Assembly (NCBI RefSeq): GCF_047495555.1
Contig: NZ_CP166866.1
Coordinates: 930,001-994,000, forward strand
Direction of reading: 5' to 3'
DNA from: Methanobacterium_D sp040373355
GTDB taxonomy: Archaea > Methanobacteriota > Methanobacteria > Methanobacteriales > Methanobacteriaceae
Length of the DNA stretch: 64,000 bases
The translations under genes were made by a program, and so were the position numbers. Numbering within the stretch: position 1 is the first letter of the stretch; each line of letters opens with the position of its first letter. The notes under the pieces are model-generated. The model was not told where the DNA came from. It saw nothing but the letters and a program-made list of their open reading frames with translations, and ran no database searches. Positions 47,168-56,036 of this stretch are shown piece after piece.

Positions 47168-48109
47168 GTGGTAAAAACGACATCTAATTTAGCTGGAATT
47201 ACGGCAAAAGTTGGAAATATCCTAGGATTTTCAAAAGAATGTCCTGTTATTAATGGATTCTGTAATAAAATTATTGGAACTAATCGTAGAAAAGTATTTT
47301 TAGCAGAACAATATGATGAGAATAGGAAAGATAGAGAAAAGGCTATTATTGAAGTTTTAGATGAAATGGATCTTATTTTAGAACTAGCTGATGATGAAAT
47401 AAAAAATAGAGCTCTTTTTTGTAAAGTATGTGAACAAATGCAATCTTCTTACATTTGTGTGATAGATATTACAGAACAGAATCATAATGTTTTGATTGAA
47501 TTGGGGATGGCATATGGCTTTCAGAAACCAACAATACTAATTTTTGAAGAAAGCCAAAAGGAAAAAATTAAAATTCCTACTGATGTTCAAGGGATAGAAT
47601 ATATAGATTATAAAGATTATGATGATTTAAAAGAACGCCTTAAGAGTTCTTTAAAAACTATTTTAAAAGGTAAACCATCAATAATACATTCATATCATAT
47701 TTTAGAGGGATTAAAGAAGGACTTGAAGCTATTAATGGAACTTGAAGAGCTTGAAAATATCCCAATAATCAATGATTTTAAAATAATTAGTGGAGAAAAA
47801 AAAGTTATTTTAAAAGGTGGACAGGATTATAAAATTAAAAAAGGCATGATTTTCGATATTCATAAAGTACAAGAAGGAATAATACATGAAAAAGAAGTAG
47901 GTTTTATCGAAATAACTGATCCTCAACCAAAACTTTCACTTGGAAAGATTCATTACGTAAATTTAGACTATAAAAAAGAGATAGATGAACTGTTTGAGAA
48001 GAAAAGTTCTGAAATATCGTTTATATTAAAGAAAATTGAGCATAATATCAGTAAAAAAGAAATTGAAGAGTTAAAAAGAACTTTAGCGTGTTTAGGCATA
48101 TTAGTGTAA
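47168..48109 (+). CDS. Nucleoside deoxyribosyltransferase/TIR-like domain protein
   Basis: An unrecognised 313-residue protein. Residues about 40-130 look like a Rossmann-type fold of the nucleoside 2-deoxyribosyltransferase/TIR-like kind: KVFLAEQYDE strand, then CVIDIT (D100), N107 and the ELG motif with E111 in NVLIELGMAYGFQKP. Such folds cleave N-glycosidic bonds or bind nucleotides and occur in anti-phage effectors. A CxxC (C85, C88) precedes it. Residues about 200-265 look like a beta-barrel (IKKGMIFDIHK, VGFIEIT) similar to the next protein. GTG start without strong ribosome site. Function is inferred only. Confidence 0.55.
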   Translation: MVKTTSNLAGITAKVGNILGFSKECPVINGFCNKIIGTNRRKVFLAEQYDENRKDREKAIIEVLDEMDLILELADDEIKNRALFCKVCEQMQSSYICVIDITEQNHNVLIELGMAYGFQKPTILIFEESQKEKIKIPTDVQGIEYIDYKDYDDLKERLKSSLKTILKGKPSIIHSYHILEGLKKDLKLLMELEELENIPIINDFKIISGEKKVILKGGQDYKIKKGMIFDIHKVQEGIIHEKEVGFIEITDPQPKLSLGKIHYVNLDYKKEIDELFEKKSSEISFILKKIEHNISKKEIEELKRTLACLGILV

Positions 48110-48128
48110 TATGTATGGGTGATGAAAA

Positions 48129-48548
48129 ATGGAGCCAATTAAAGGTAATATAGTAGGAATAAAGGATGAATACACAGTTGTTATAAACAAAGGAAGTGAA
48201 GATGGAGTAAAAGAAGGAGATGTATTTGTTATATATGATGAAGGTGAAGAAATAATTGATATTACTGGAGAGAGTCTAGGTACTCTTGAGATAGTAAAAG
48301 GTAAAGTTGAAGTTGATCATACTGCAGAAAGATATTCAATCTGTTCATCACGCAAGGAAATTGAAGTGCGGGTGCCTTCAAGTCTTATTAATACAATGAA
48401 TTTTTTTTATGAATCAAATAGTCTTTATGAAACAAAAAAAGTAGAAATTGCACCATTAAAAGTTAATAAGGAAGAAATAAATAGTGAGCTAAATTTAGAA
48501 CCTACGGAGATTAAAATAGGTGATTTAGTAAAGCAAGAATTAGATTAA
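48129..48548 (+). CDS. Beta-barrel domain protein, partner of the preceding gene
   Basis: An unrecognised 139-residue protein. Residues 1-60 carry the pattern GNIVGIKDEYTVVINKG, DGVKEGDVFVIYDEG and LGTLEIVKGKVEV, close to the small beta domain seen at the C terminus of FlgT-like proteins and in several envelope proteins, in which a residue pair G-x-x-G-V-x-x-G-D marks the core turn. The same kind of domain appears in the preceding protein. Nineteen bp separate the genes, with GGGTGATG as ribosome site, so they are co-translated. Function unknown. Confidence 0.55.
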   Translation: MEPIKGNIVGIKDEYTVVINKGSEDGVKEGDVFVIYDEGEEIIDITGESLGTLEIVKGKVEVDHTAERYSICSSRKEIEVRVPSSLINTMNFFYESNSLYETKKVEIAPLKVNKEEINSELNLEPTEIKIGDLVKQELD

Positions 48549-48683
48549 TTTTTATTTTTTCTATTTTATGTAAAAGTTTTTAATTATAATAAATAACCTA
48601 TAACTATATATTTAGTAGAACAAAATTGGATTGATTAATTTTTAAATTATTTTTATTTATAAACTCATTTTTAGGGAATTAAA

Positions 48684-49913
48684 ATGGATAAAGAAGGAAT
48701 AAGTAAAGAGTTAGTGTCACAAAAGCTTAAAAACTTTAAAAAAGAGGACATGACTTATAAATCAGGTAGAATACTTGGTTCAATGTGCACATGTCCTCAT
48801 GAAGTTGGCATAGAAGCATATTACATGTTCTTAGAATCTAATTTGGGTGATTCTGGTCTCTTTAAAGGAACTCGTCAAATTGAAAGAGAAGTAATTGCTA
48901 TGCTTGGAAGTTTACTTGGTAAAAAAGATGTCTGTGGGCATGTAATAACTGGAGGCACAGAAGCAAATCTCATGGCAATGAGGGCGGCAAGAAATTCAAG
49001 CGGCATCAAAAATCCAGAAATAATTATTCCTAAATCTGCTCATTTTTCATTTAAAAAAGCAGCAGATATGCTTTGTTTAAAAATTAGAGAAGCAGAACTT
49101 GATGAAAATTATCGTATTGATATAGAACATGTTAAAGAATTAATTGCTCCAAACACTGTTGCAGTAGTTGGTATTGCTGGAACAACAGAACTTGGGGTTA
49201 TTGACTCAATAGAAGAATTATCAAAAATTTGTTTTGAAAAAGATATTTATCTTCATGTTGATGCTGCATTCGGAGGATTTTCAATTCCTTTCTTAAAAGA
49301 AAGGAGATATAATTTCCCTAAATTTGATTTTTCGCTTCCGGGTGTCTCTTCAATTACAATAGATCCCCATAAAATGGGATTAGCTCCAATTCCAACTGGA
49401 TGTATTCTCTTTAGAGATAGAACTTATCTTAAACATATAAGTACTGAAACACCTTATCTAACAGAAAAAGAACAGTCCACTATAGTTGGTACAAGAACAG
49501 GAGCATCAGCAGCAGCGGCATGGGCACTGTTGAAATATTTTGGAAAAGAAGGTTATGCAGAAATTGCAGAAAAATGCATGGATGTAACAGGAATTCTTGC
49601 AGAAGGTGTTGAAAAAGCAGGATTTCAGCTAATTCGAAGACCAGAACTAAACCTTCTTGCATTCAAATCTGAAGAAATGAAAACTGAAAAGATTGCAGAT
49701 GAGCTTGAAAAGAAAGGGTGGATGGTTTCTATATCTGCATATCCTAAAGCAATACGAATTGTAGTAATGCCTCATATTAAAGAGGAACATGTAAAAGAGT
49801 TTGTAGAAGACCTATCTGAAATTAGAGCAAAGCACATTGCAGATACTTTGCATCAAGATAATGAGAAAAAGGCTTCTTTAGAGTTAACTGACAAAACAGC
49901 ACAAGGTAAATGA
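48684..49913 (+). CDS. mfnA: L-tyrosine/L-aspartate decarboxylase
   Basis: A 409-residue PLP-dependent decarboxylase. MfnA makes tyramine for methanofuran and, in many methanogens, beta-alanine from aspartate for coenzyme A. The PLP lysine lies in SITIDPHKMGLAP near residues 226-238; VDAAFGGF near 193-200 holds the Asp that contacts the pyridine nitrogen and TGGTEANL near 91-98 binds the phosphate. About 20 hydrophilic C-terminal residues beyond the usual end are present. Stands alone after the accessory pair. Confidence 0.9.
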   Translation: MDKEGISKELVSQKLKNFKKEDMTYKSGRILGSMCTCPHEVGIEAYYMFLESNLGDSGLFKGTRQIEREVIAMLGSLLGKKDVCGHVITGGTEANLMAMRAARNSSGIKNPEIIIPKSAHFSFKKAADMLCLKIREAELDENYRIDIEHVKELIAPNTVAVVGIAGTTELGVIDSIEELSKICFEKDIYLHVDAAFGGFSIPFLKERRYNFPKFDFSLPGVSSITIDPHKMGLAPIPTGCILFRDRTYLKHISTETPYLTEKEQSTIVGTRTGASAAAAWALLKYFGKEGYAEIAEKCMDVTGILAEGVEKAGFQLIRRPELNLLAFKSEEMKTEKIADELEKKGWMVSISAYPKAIRIVVMPHIKEEHVKEFVEDLSEIRAKHIADTLHQDNEKKASLELTDKTAQGK

Positions 49914-50004
49914 TACATCTTATTTCATTTAAATATTTATCCTAAGGTATTTCTACTATACTCATTTTATTTAAGTTATTTACAAAAAACACTCAGGAGT
50001 AAGC

Positions 50005-50502
50005 ATGAAAATAATTTCTGTACCAGTATCTGATAGAATTATTAGAGATCTTAAAGTTGGAGATAAGATTGAAATAAGTGGTAAAATATACACTGGCAGA
50101 GATGCTGCACTTCCAAGACTTGTTAAGTCTATTAAAGAAGGTGAAGAACTTATCGGCATTAATGGATCTGCTATAATGCACACTGCAGTAAGCGATGCTG
50201 GAATAGCACCTACAACAAGTAATAAAGAAGAAATTCAGGAAAATATTCCCGATTTAGCAAAAGCAGGAGTTAAAATTCATATAGGAAAAGGTGCGTTAAG
50301 TGAAGAAACAATTAAAGCACTAAATGAAGCAAATTCTATTTTTGTTGTGACTCCGCCAGCAGCAGCACTTCTTACAAGCAAAGTTAAATCCAAAAAAGTT
50401 GCTGCATTTGCTGAAGAAGGAATGGAAGCTATTTTTGAGTTAGAGGTTGAAGGCATTCCGGGAGTTGTCGCAGTGGCTCATGGAAAGTCTATATATAAAT
50501 AA
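50005..50502 (+). CDS. Fumarate hydratase, class I, beta subunit
   Basis: A 165-residue protein equal to the C-terminal domain of iron-sulfur fumarases (FumA type) and L-tartrate dehydratase beta subunits. Conserved GKIYTGRDAALPRL near residues 27-40 and TPPAAALLTSK near 113-123 are typical. The alpha subunit, which binds the [4Fe-4S] cluster, is not in this window. In methanogens the enzyme belongs to the incomplete reductive TCA branch from oxaloacetate to 2-oxoglutarate. AGGAG precedes the start. Confidence 0.88.
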   Translation: MKIISVPVSDRIIRDLKVGDKIEISGKIYTGRDAALPRLVKSIKEGEELIGINGSAIMHTAVSDAGIAPTTSNKEEIQENIPDLAKAGVKIHIGKGALSEETIKALNEANSIFVVTPPAAALLTSKVKSKKVAAFAEEGMEAIFELEVEGIPGVVAVAHGKSIYK

Positions 50503-50519
50503 TTTATTTCATAATTAAC

Positions 50520-51260
50520 TTATTTTTGGCCTACATAGAGCCCATATCCAAAGGATTCATCAAAGTCACTGGGAAGTTTCCTTGCTTGCCGGACAAAATA
50601 ATTAATTGATTTTCTGTATTCAGAGTCTTTAAGATAATAGTAAATAAAACGGCCCCACATTTTGAAAGCCCCAATATTTTGCTCTCTTAACTCTCCTAAG
50701 AATTGTTTGCCCTGTTTCATAGAATATATTTTGTTAATAACATCTTTAAATCCTGCTTGAGTTATAAGCGACATCCAGTGGTTTTCATTTTCAGCTTCTA
50801 ATCCCATAACTCTTTTTACATAATCTTCCATTCGGGCAGATGGTTCTTGAAGCCATGTTACTTCATTAAGACCTAAATATCCTCCTTTTTTAAGCACACG
50901 GTAATATTCTTGAATTGACTTATTTTTATCTGTAAAAGCAGTTACTGACTCAGATATAACTACATCAAATGTATTATCTGGACATGGAATATTTTCAGCA
51001 TTTCCCACCATGAATTGGAGTCCTTCTTTAGCTTTCTCTTCTGCAGATTTAACCATTCCTTCTGAAATATCAATACCAACTATTCGGCATCCGGTTAACT
51101 GATGAATTTTAAGGGCAGATTTACCATTTCCAGAACCTACAATAAGCACAGAATCAGACGCTTTAATATTACATAATTCTATAAGTTCTTTAGTAGCTTT
51201 TAAACTACCCATATGCTTGGTTATGCCTACTTTTGATTGTATTTCAAAATAGCTGTACAT
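50520..51260 (-). CDS. Class I SAM-dependent methyltransferase
   Basis: A 246-residue methyltransferase. Motif I VLIVGSGNGKSALK is near residues 38-51 (Gly-rich loop), the acidic residue follows in VGIDISEGM near 62-70, and motif IV/post I is FDVVISESV near 104-112. The family resembles UbiE/COQ5 and small-molecule methylases. The first 25 residues and the C-terminal 80 residues are specific to this subgroup and probably define the substrate, which is unknown. Twelve bp separate it from trm56 upstream on the same strand. Confidence 0.75.
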   Translation of the reverse strand: MYSYFEIQSKVGITKHMGSLKATKELIELCNIKASDSVLIVGSGNGKSALKIHQLTGCRIVGIDISEGMVKSAEEKAKEGLQFMVGNAENIPCPDNTFDVVISESVTAFTDKNKSIQEYYRVLKKGGYLGLNEVTWLQEPSARMEDYVKRVMGLEAENENHWMSLITQAGFKDVINKIYSMKQGKQFLGELREQNIGAFKMWGRFIYYYLKDSEYRKSINYFVRQARKLPSDFDESFGYGLYVGQK

Positions 51261-51271
51261 TTAATCTCCTC

Positions 51272-51817
51272 TTAATCGTTGTCAGTTTTATCAGTAATTA
51301 TAACGCGTTTTCCCTGTGCAGTAGGTACAACTTTCATTTTACCGCCTTCAAACTCTTTTTCTAGTTCTTTTCCTTCAAATAACATGTGTAAAAATACAGC
51401 AAGGGATGAAACTTCAGAATGAGGTTGAGTTGTGATAGAAACATTCCAATCAGCTTCTTTATAAACTTTTGTAGGGACTCTTGCCCCTCCAACAACCACT
51501 AATTTATCTTTTACCGAGTTCCTTATGTCATCTACTACATCCTGAACTTGAGAACCGTACATTGTAAGATGAACTACTTCACCGCCTTTATTTTTCCATT
51601 CATCAATTAGATTTTCATAGTTTTTCTTGTAGTCGACTTCAAAGTCCCCACCCCAGCGTTTGCTAACATCACGAACATTTTGCATTAGCTTTGTATCTTC
51701 ATCACCACTTATAATAACTTTTGAAGCTCCAAAAGCTCTTGAAGTTAAGCAAACGTGAGTTGTAATTCTTGCATCTCTTTTATGTCTATGATCAAGTCTT
51801 AAAACGTTAATATCCAC
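51272..51817 (-). CDS. trm56: tRNA (cytidine(56)-2'-O)-methyltransferase
   Basis: A 181-residue archaeal Trm56, a SPOUT-class enzyme that 2'-O-methylates C56 in the T loop of tRNAs. The N terminus INVLRLDHRHKRDARITTHV is highly conserved, VVVGGARVPTKVY near residues 103-115 and NVSITTQPHSEVSSLAVFL near 121-139 form the knotted SAM site. Length is usual. It lies between cobS and a methyltransferase gene, same strand. Confidence 0.9.
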   Translation of the reverse strand: MDINVLRLDHRHKRDARITTHVCLTSRAFGASKVIISGDEDTKLMQNVRDVSKRWGGDFEVDYKKNYENLIDEWKNKGGEVVHLTMYGSQVQDVVDDIRNSVKDKLVVVGGARVPTKVYKEADWNVSITTQPHSEVSSLAVFLHMLFEGKELEKEFEGGKMKVVPTAQGKRVIITDKTDND

Positions 51818-51858
51818 TATATCATCTCTTAATTTGTTCTAAATATATATTGAAATTT

Positions 51859-52677
51859 TTATAAATAAATTAAAGCCGTAATCATTACAACAAGTGATAC
51901 AGCACGCCCTATTTCGTTGGATGCACCTAATATATCTCCAGTAGCATATCTGAAATGTTTTTTAGCTATCATTGATATTATATATCCTCCAATTAACGCA
52001 CCTATTATCCCTAAAATTCCGGTAAGTTTTAATGCAAAGAATCCTATTATAGAGGTTATTACAAGTGAAAATACCAGTAATGGTATGTTCATAGAATTTA
52101 TAAAGTGCTGGCCAGTTCCATTTGATAATGGAGTAGAAAATGTTGCACATGATAAAAGACTCATTTTTGCAGAAATTTCTGAAACTAGGAGTACAAGGAA
52201 TATTAAGGCTGCAGGAATGGCATTAATTGATGAAAATGTAATTAGTGCTATTATAAGAAATAGGGAAATACCGCCAGTACCTATCATCATGTCTCTCATT
52301 ACATTTATCTTTTTAGCGTAATCTCCATGGACCATTAACCCATCGCCCATGTCCATTAACCCATCAAGATGGTGGAATCCTGTAAACCATATTGCAAAAC
52401 TATAAACCAATGCCGATGTAAGCAATGAGGGTAGATGAAGTACATTCAAAGATAAAAATCCAACTGTCCCTACAAATATTCCAATCATGCCTCCAATAAT
52501 TGGCCAGAACCATGTGAAGGATGCCATTTCCTCAATGGAAGTATGAATATTTATGGGTAGAATCGTAGAAAATGAAATAAGTCCTAAGATCCCTCCTAAC
52601 TTTGGAATTTTCTTGAAATTAGTAGATGGTTGTTTTTTTGGTTTGGTATTAAATACTCGCTTATCGTTCATTGTCAT
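51859..52677 (-). CDS. cobS: Adenosylcobinamide-GDP ribazoletransferase (cobalamin synthase)
   Basis: A 272-residue membrane enzyme joining adenosylcobinamide-GDP with alpha-ribazole(-phosphate), the last assembly step of cobamides. The signature GFHHLDGLMDMGDGLMVHG lies near residues 92-110, with Asp residues that bind Mg2+. About six membrane helices follow. The first 25 residues are hydrophilic and longer than in many CobS proteins. It follows cbiS on the same strand (33 bp), forming a late-cobamide cluster. Confidence 0.9.
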   Translation of the reverse strand: MTMNDKRVFNTKPKKQPSTNFKKIPKLGGILGLISFSTILPINIHTSIEEMASFTWFWPIIGGMIGIFVGTVGFLSLNVLHLPSLLTSALVYSFAIWFTGFHHLDGLMDMGDGLMVHGDYAKKINVMRDMMIGTGGISLFLIIALITFSSINAIPAALIFLVLLVSEISAKMSLLSCATFSTPLSNGTGQHFINSMNIPLLVFSLVITSIIGFFALKLTGILGIIGALIGGYIISMIAKKHFRYATGDILGASNEIGRAVSLVVMITALIYL

Positions 52678-52710
52678 TCCTCTATTAAAATTTAGAAGAC
52701 TGAAGGTTAT

Positions 52711-53748
52711 TTATTCTTCAAAAATCTTGGACATACAGCCTGCAACGAGCCCTGCAAACACATCATCAAGTACAGGACCAAGTTTCCCTATTATTCCTGG
52801 CTTTTCCTCATCATATCTTTTGAAATTAAATATTGCCTTTGTTCCTGCTATCTGGTTAGCAACAGACATTCCAAAAACTTCATCTGAGTACAGATAAGCT
52901 GGATCATCATCAACATTAACTCCAGATACCCTATGCTTTGCGTAATCTTCTTCAAGCCTTATTCCTGCAATTATAAATGATACAACATTTAAATCTTCCA
53001 ATGATTTTAATATTTGTTTCCTCAATTTATCGTGAAGTCCTTCAGTTTCTTCAACTCCAATACAAAGTTCCATTCCAGCTTCTACTAGGTCATCAATGGT
53101 TATACCTACACCTTCAATATACTCAAGAACACTTTTTGAATAACCATTTTTTAGCATTGAGTTTCTTATTGCATTTCTTACACATTTTCCAACTAGATAT
53201 TGAAGTTCTTCATAGTCAATATCTTTATTACTTTTACCTGTACATGCTACTATTAGATTATCTTCAATGCTTCCACAAGCAAGGTCTCCAGATTTACTTC
53301 TTACATCCAAGTCCCATAATGAAGCCACTTTAGCTTCTATTGCTTTTGAATATGTACTCATAAGTGTATTATAAGAAATATTTTTATTAATAAGTAAGAT
53401 AATGTTTATAGATCCAAATTCGAGGTTTTTATATCCTTGTAACTTGTCTCCAGCAGCATATAATGATGAATTACGTGCAGATACTATTGCAGTAACGTAA
53501 TCAAGTGTTTCAAATGTGAGATTGCTTATATCTGTATCTTTTAGAATAGCCATAGATTCAGGAGATATATTATTGTCTTCAAAAATTTTTTCTACATCTT
53601 TATCATGTGAATGCATTATTATTGCATTAATATAGTTAAAACCATCATTAAAATTACTTATAGAGAACATTCCTTTCTCTCTTTGAATAATAATGTGATT
53701 ATCATCTTTTAAAAGTGAAATATCTTCAATACAAATATCTGAATTCAT
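52711..53748 (-). CDS. cbiS: Bifunctional adenosylcobinamide amidohydrolase/alpha-ribazole-phosphate phosphatase
   Basis: A 345-residue two-domain protein. The first about 195 residues resemble CbiZ, the amidohydrolase that removes the aminopropanol side chain for corrinoid salvage (ITAIVSARNSS near 84-93 and GSIEDNLIVACTGK near 159-172). The last about 140 residues resemble the PgpA-like CobZ phosphatase (VEAGMELCIGVEE near 213-225, GKLGPVLDDVFAGL near the end). This fusion is CbiS, characterised in Methanopyrus. It lets the cell salvage incomplete corrinoids and finish alpha-ribazole for CobS. Confidence 0.82.
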   Translation of the reverse strand: MNSDICIEDISLLKDDNHIIIQREKGMFSISNFNDGFNYINAIIMHSHDKDVEKIFEDNNISPESMAILKDTDISNLTFETLDYVTAIVSARNSSLYAAGDKLQGYKNLEFGSINIILLINKNISYNTLMSTYSKAIEAKVASLWDLDVRSKSGDLACGSIEDNLIVACTGKSNKDIDYEELQYLVGKCVRNAIRNSMLKNGYSKSVLEYIEGVGITIDDLVEAGMELCIGVEETEGLHDKLRKQILKSLEDLNVVSFIIAGIRLEEDYAKHRVSGVNVDDDPAYLYSDEVFGMSVANQIAGTKAIFNFKRYDEEKPGIIGKLGPVLDDVFAGLVAGCMSKIFEE

Positions 53749-53878
53749 TAAATCACCAAGAACTTAATAATAAATGGAATTTTAAATTAGTTAATATTAA
53801 CTATAAAATACTATTGGGTCACTTCATCATCAATATTATCTATATGGAATGAAATATATGTACATAGGAGTTGATGAT

Positions 53879-54208
53879 ATGAAAGTTCATCTCAGGGTCT
53901 TTGTTGAAATTGATAATTTAGGAAAAGCAATGAATGCTTTAACTGATGCTGGAATTACTGGTTTTTACATTTTGGAGTATAAGGGTATGTCTCCTCAGGA
54001 CTGGAAGGGTTTTTCTATAAAAGAAGATCCAAAATCAGCAATAGGAATGATTAGAAATCATGCAAAAGATGCAATGCTTATCTGCAGTGTTATAGACGAA
54101 GAAAGAGTAGATAAGATAGTTGAATCAGTCCAAGAAACTCTTAAGGGCGAAAAATATACTATATTGGAAGTTCCTATACGTAGAATAATTATTGAAGATG
54201 GACAATAA
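53879..54208 (+). CDS. PII-like MJ1244-family protein
   Basis: A 109-residue protein beginning MKVHLRVFVEIDNLGKAMNA. It resembles the MJ1244 family of methanogen proteins, with a ferredoxin-like fold related to PII signalling and cation-tolerance proteins. A tight-turn GFYILEYKGMSPQDWKG segment (about 29-45) takes the place of a T loop. The start is set at 53879 by AGGAGTTGATGAT upstream; an in-frame ATG lies ten codons earlier. It is divergent from cbiS. Ligand and role unknown. Confidence 0.65.
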   Translation: MKVHLRVFVEIDNLGKAMNALTDAGITGFYILEYKGMSPQDWKGFSIKEDPKSAIGMIRNHAKDAMLICSVIDEERVDKIVESVQETLKGEKYTILEVPIRRIIIEDGQ

Positions 54209-54564
54209 TCACTATAATTTGTTTTACTATTTTTTTTAGCTAGTATTATGTCAAATTAATTTCAATTTATAGAATTTTTATTTTCTAAATATTGTTAAAT
54301 AAATTATATGCTATTTAGATGGATTATACTAATTTTTTAACGGTTTTATATTATAATTAATCATATTTAAACTAAATTTTTCTTAATAAAATTTATAATA
54401 CTTTTTCTTGTACTAATCAATTATAAAAAATCCCTATTTATAATTTAAGCACAAAATTTATATAATAATAAATATTTACATTATATTTCCGTCATTTTGA
54501 ATTTAGCAGTAAAAACTAAGTAAAAAAAGTGAGGAATTACCTGAAAATATTTAGTAAAATTTAT
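54209..54564. other. AT-rich intergenic region after the PII-like gene
   Basis: About 356 bp of over 80 percent A/T by eye. A T-rich run near 54222-54237 probably ends the PII-like transcript. No gene or clear repeat is visible. Promoter elements for the downstream secreted protein should lie in its last part (TATA-like TTTATATAATAA at 54458-54469). Confidence 0.5.
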
Positions 54565-54597
54565 ATGGAAAGTATTACAGATAATAAAGAAGTAATA

Positions 54598-54702
54598 CTA
54601 GTCTTATATGGAGGTGTTAATTATGCTCCAACTGGTTCAGGGGTACCTAACCCTAGTGGCACTCAAACCAAACTGGACCAAAAATAAAAGGAGTGTGATT
54701 AT
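54598..54702 (+). other. GC-richer leader with overlapping short frames before the secreted zinc ribbon
   Basis: Embedded in AT-rich DNA is a stretch of near 50 percent GC (about 54620-54680). GGAGGTG at 54609-54615 precedes an ATG at 54621 that opens a 42-codon frame, while a different frame from ATG 54565 encodes 40 residues ending YAPTGSGVPNPSGTQTKLDQ. AGGG/CCCT within GGTT/AACC could form a nested hairpin. It may be a small gene, a leader peptide or a structured RNA; I cannot decide. Confidence 0.35.
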
Positions 54703-55215
54703 ATTAAGCGGCACATTAAAAATTTCAAAATCGCTTATACTATTTTAGCGCTGGTTTTAGTATCAGCTTTTATGTTTGCAGCTCCATCTGCCGCTGCAGA
54801 GAGAGATATTGGGGCTCATAATGTTAAAATTACTAAAGACTATGTTAAAGCATCTGGAGTATGCAGTTGCTCACTTATGAAAGACAGAATACATCATACA
54901 AGAATATTCAAAAACTATTGTCCTAATTGTCATTCGAAGGGTTCTTTAACCTTTGAACAGGGCTCAGCCAGTTGGACAAGTCCAGAGGGCTTATGGTACT
55001 GTACCCGTTGTGATATGGATTACTGTTTAGTCCATGGAAAAAGTCATGATAGACGAGGGGAATATTTAATACCAACAAAGGAACCTCCAGTTCCAAACGC
55101 TCAGAAAGTTAACGCGCAATTTGAAGAAGAAGAATATATAGAAGTAGTGATTTACGACAATAAATACAAATTCAAAAAGCAAAGATTAAAAGAATTGAAA
55201 GAATCAATTTCTTAA
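54703..55215 (+). CDS. Secreted zinc-ribbon protein, probable ATT start
   Basis: A protein of up to 170 residues. A textbook signal peptide (basic KRHIKNFK, hydrophobic IAYTILALVLVSAFMFAA, then PSAAA) is complete only if translation begins at ATT 54703, which lies seven bases after GGAGTG; the first ATG (54772) falls inside the hydrophobic core. The mature part has CSCS, CPNC and CTRC knuckles plus HTR/HGKSHDR histidines, suggesting an extracellular metal-binding domain, then an acidic tail. A sequencing error at the start codon is an alternative. Function unknown; similar secreted domains seem to occur in Methanobacteriales. Confidence 0.55.
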   Translation: MKRHIKNFKIAYTILALVLVSAFMFAAPSAAAERDIGAHNVKITKDYVKASGVCSCSLMKDRIHHTRIFKNYCPNCHSKGSLTFEQGSASWTSPEGLWYCTRCDMDYCLVHGKSHDRRGEYLIPTKEPPVPNAQKVNAQFEEEEYIEVVIYDNKYKFKKQRLKELKESIS

Positions 55216-55266
55216 AGCTGTAAAATACAGCATTTCTATTTTTATTTTAAAATTATAAATTAATGT

Positions 55267-55704
55267 TTACATATTGCTTGGCAATTTTACTTTATTAAGC
55301 CAAAAATCTTCAATGGATTTAATAACGCTAATAAAATGATCTAAATCGACTGGCTTTGTTATAAAGCAGTTTGCATTGTTTTTGTAGGTACAAATAATGT
55401 CTTCTTCAGCATCAGAAGTGGTTAAAATAACAACGGGTATTACTTTTAAATTTTCATCCCCTTTTATTTCTTTTAAAACTTCTCGGCCATCTTTACGAGG
55501 TAAATTGAGGTCTAATAAAATTATATCGGGTTTAGGGACATTAATGTATTCATTTTTATTTTTTAGAAACTCCATGGCTTTAAATCCATCGTCAGCGATA
55601 TAAATATTATTTTTAATTTTAAAATCTTTAAAAGCTTCTTCTACAAGACGTGCATCTGCAGGATTATCTTCAACAAGTAATATTTCTACTAAATTACTCC
55701 CCAA
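55267..55704 (-). CDS. Single-domain response regulator (receiver)
   Basis: A CheY-like receiver without output domain (about 145 residues). The acidic pair is in ILLVEDNPADA, the phospho-acceptor Asp is in IILLDLNLPRKDG, Thr in VVILTTSDAEED and Lys in CFITKPVDL. It is of the Rcp1 kind often paired with phytochrome-like or PAS histidine kinases. I favour the TTG at 55704 with GGTGATT upstream; an ATG at 55728 would add eight residues. No kinase gene is next to it, so its partner is encoded elsewhere. Confidence 0.85.
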   Translation of the reverse strand: MGSNLVEILLVEDNPADARLVEEAFKDFKIKNNIYIADDGFKAMEFLKNKNEYINVPKPDIILLDLNLPRKDGREVLKEIKGDENLKVIPVVILTTSDAEEDIICTYKNNANCFITKPVDLDHFISVIKSIEDFWLNKVKLPSNM

Positions 55705-55728
55705 ATAAATCACCAGTTTATACTTCAA

Positions 55729-56036
55729 ACATTAAATGGATAAGAAATTATATTTTTAATTCTTCATTTCAAAACAACAGTTCGAGAACATGAAATGAAT
55801 ACTATTTATATAATATTTGCCTAATTAACTATTAATACTTTTCCGAATACTTTTAATATAATCTGTTAGTATTTATTGTTTAGATTGTTTCAGTGACTGC
55901 TAAAAGAAATGAAATTAAAAATTGAGATTTAGATATAACCTACAGATTAAATAAAATATATAAATAGAATTTTTCATAAAGATAAGTTCAAAGTGACTTA
56001 AATATAATAAATTGAATTTAAAACTCAGTGATTATA
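55729..56036. other. Divergent region between receiver gene and larC
   Basis: 308 bp, AT-rich, no gene seen. It should contain both promoters; a TATA-like AAAATATATAAATAG occurs at 55954-55968 on the plus strand, suitable for larC with a leader of about 50 nt. Confidence 0.45.

Noticed and set aside
54630..54690. Possible tRNA or known riboswitch because of higher GC and GGTTCA
   Set aside because: No acceptor stem, anticodon arm or T-arm geometry could be found, and no known riboswitch core was recognised; kept only as an unexplained leader.
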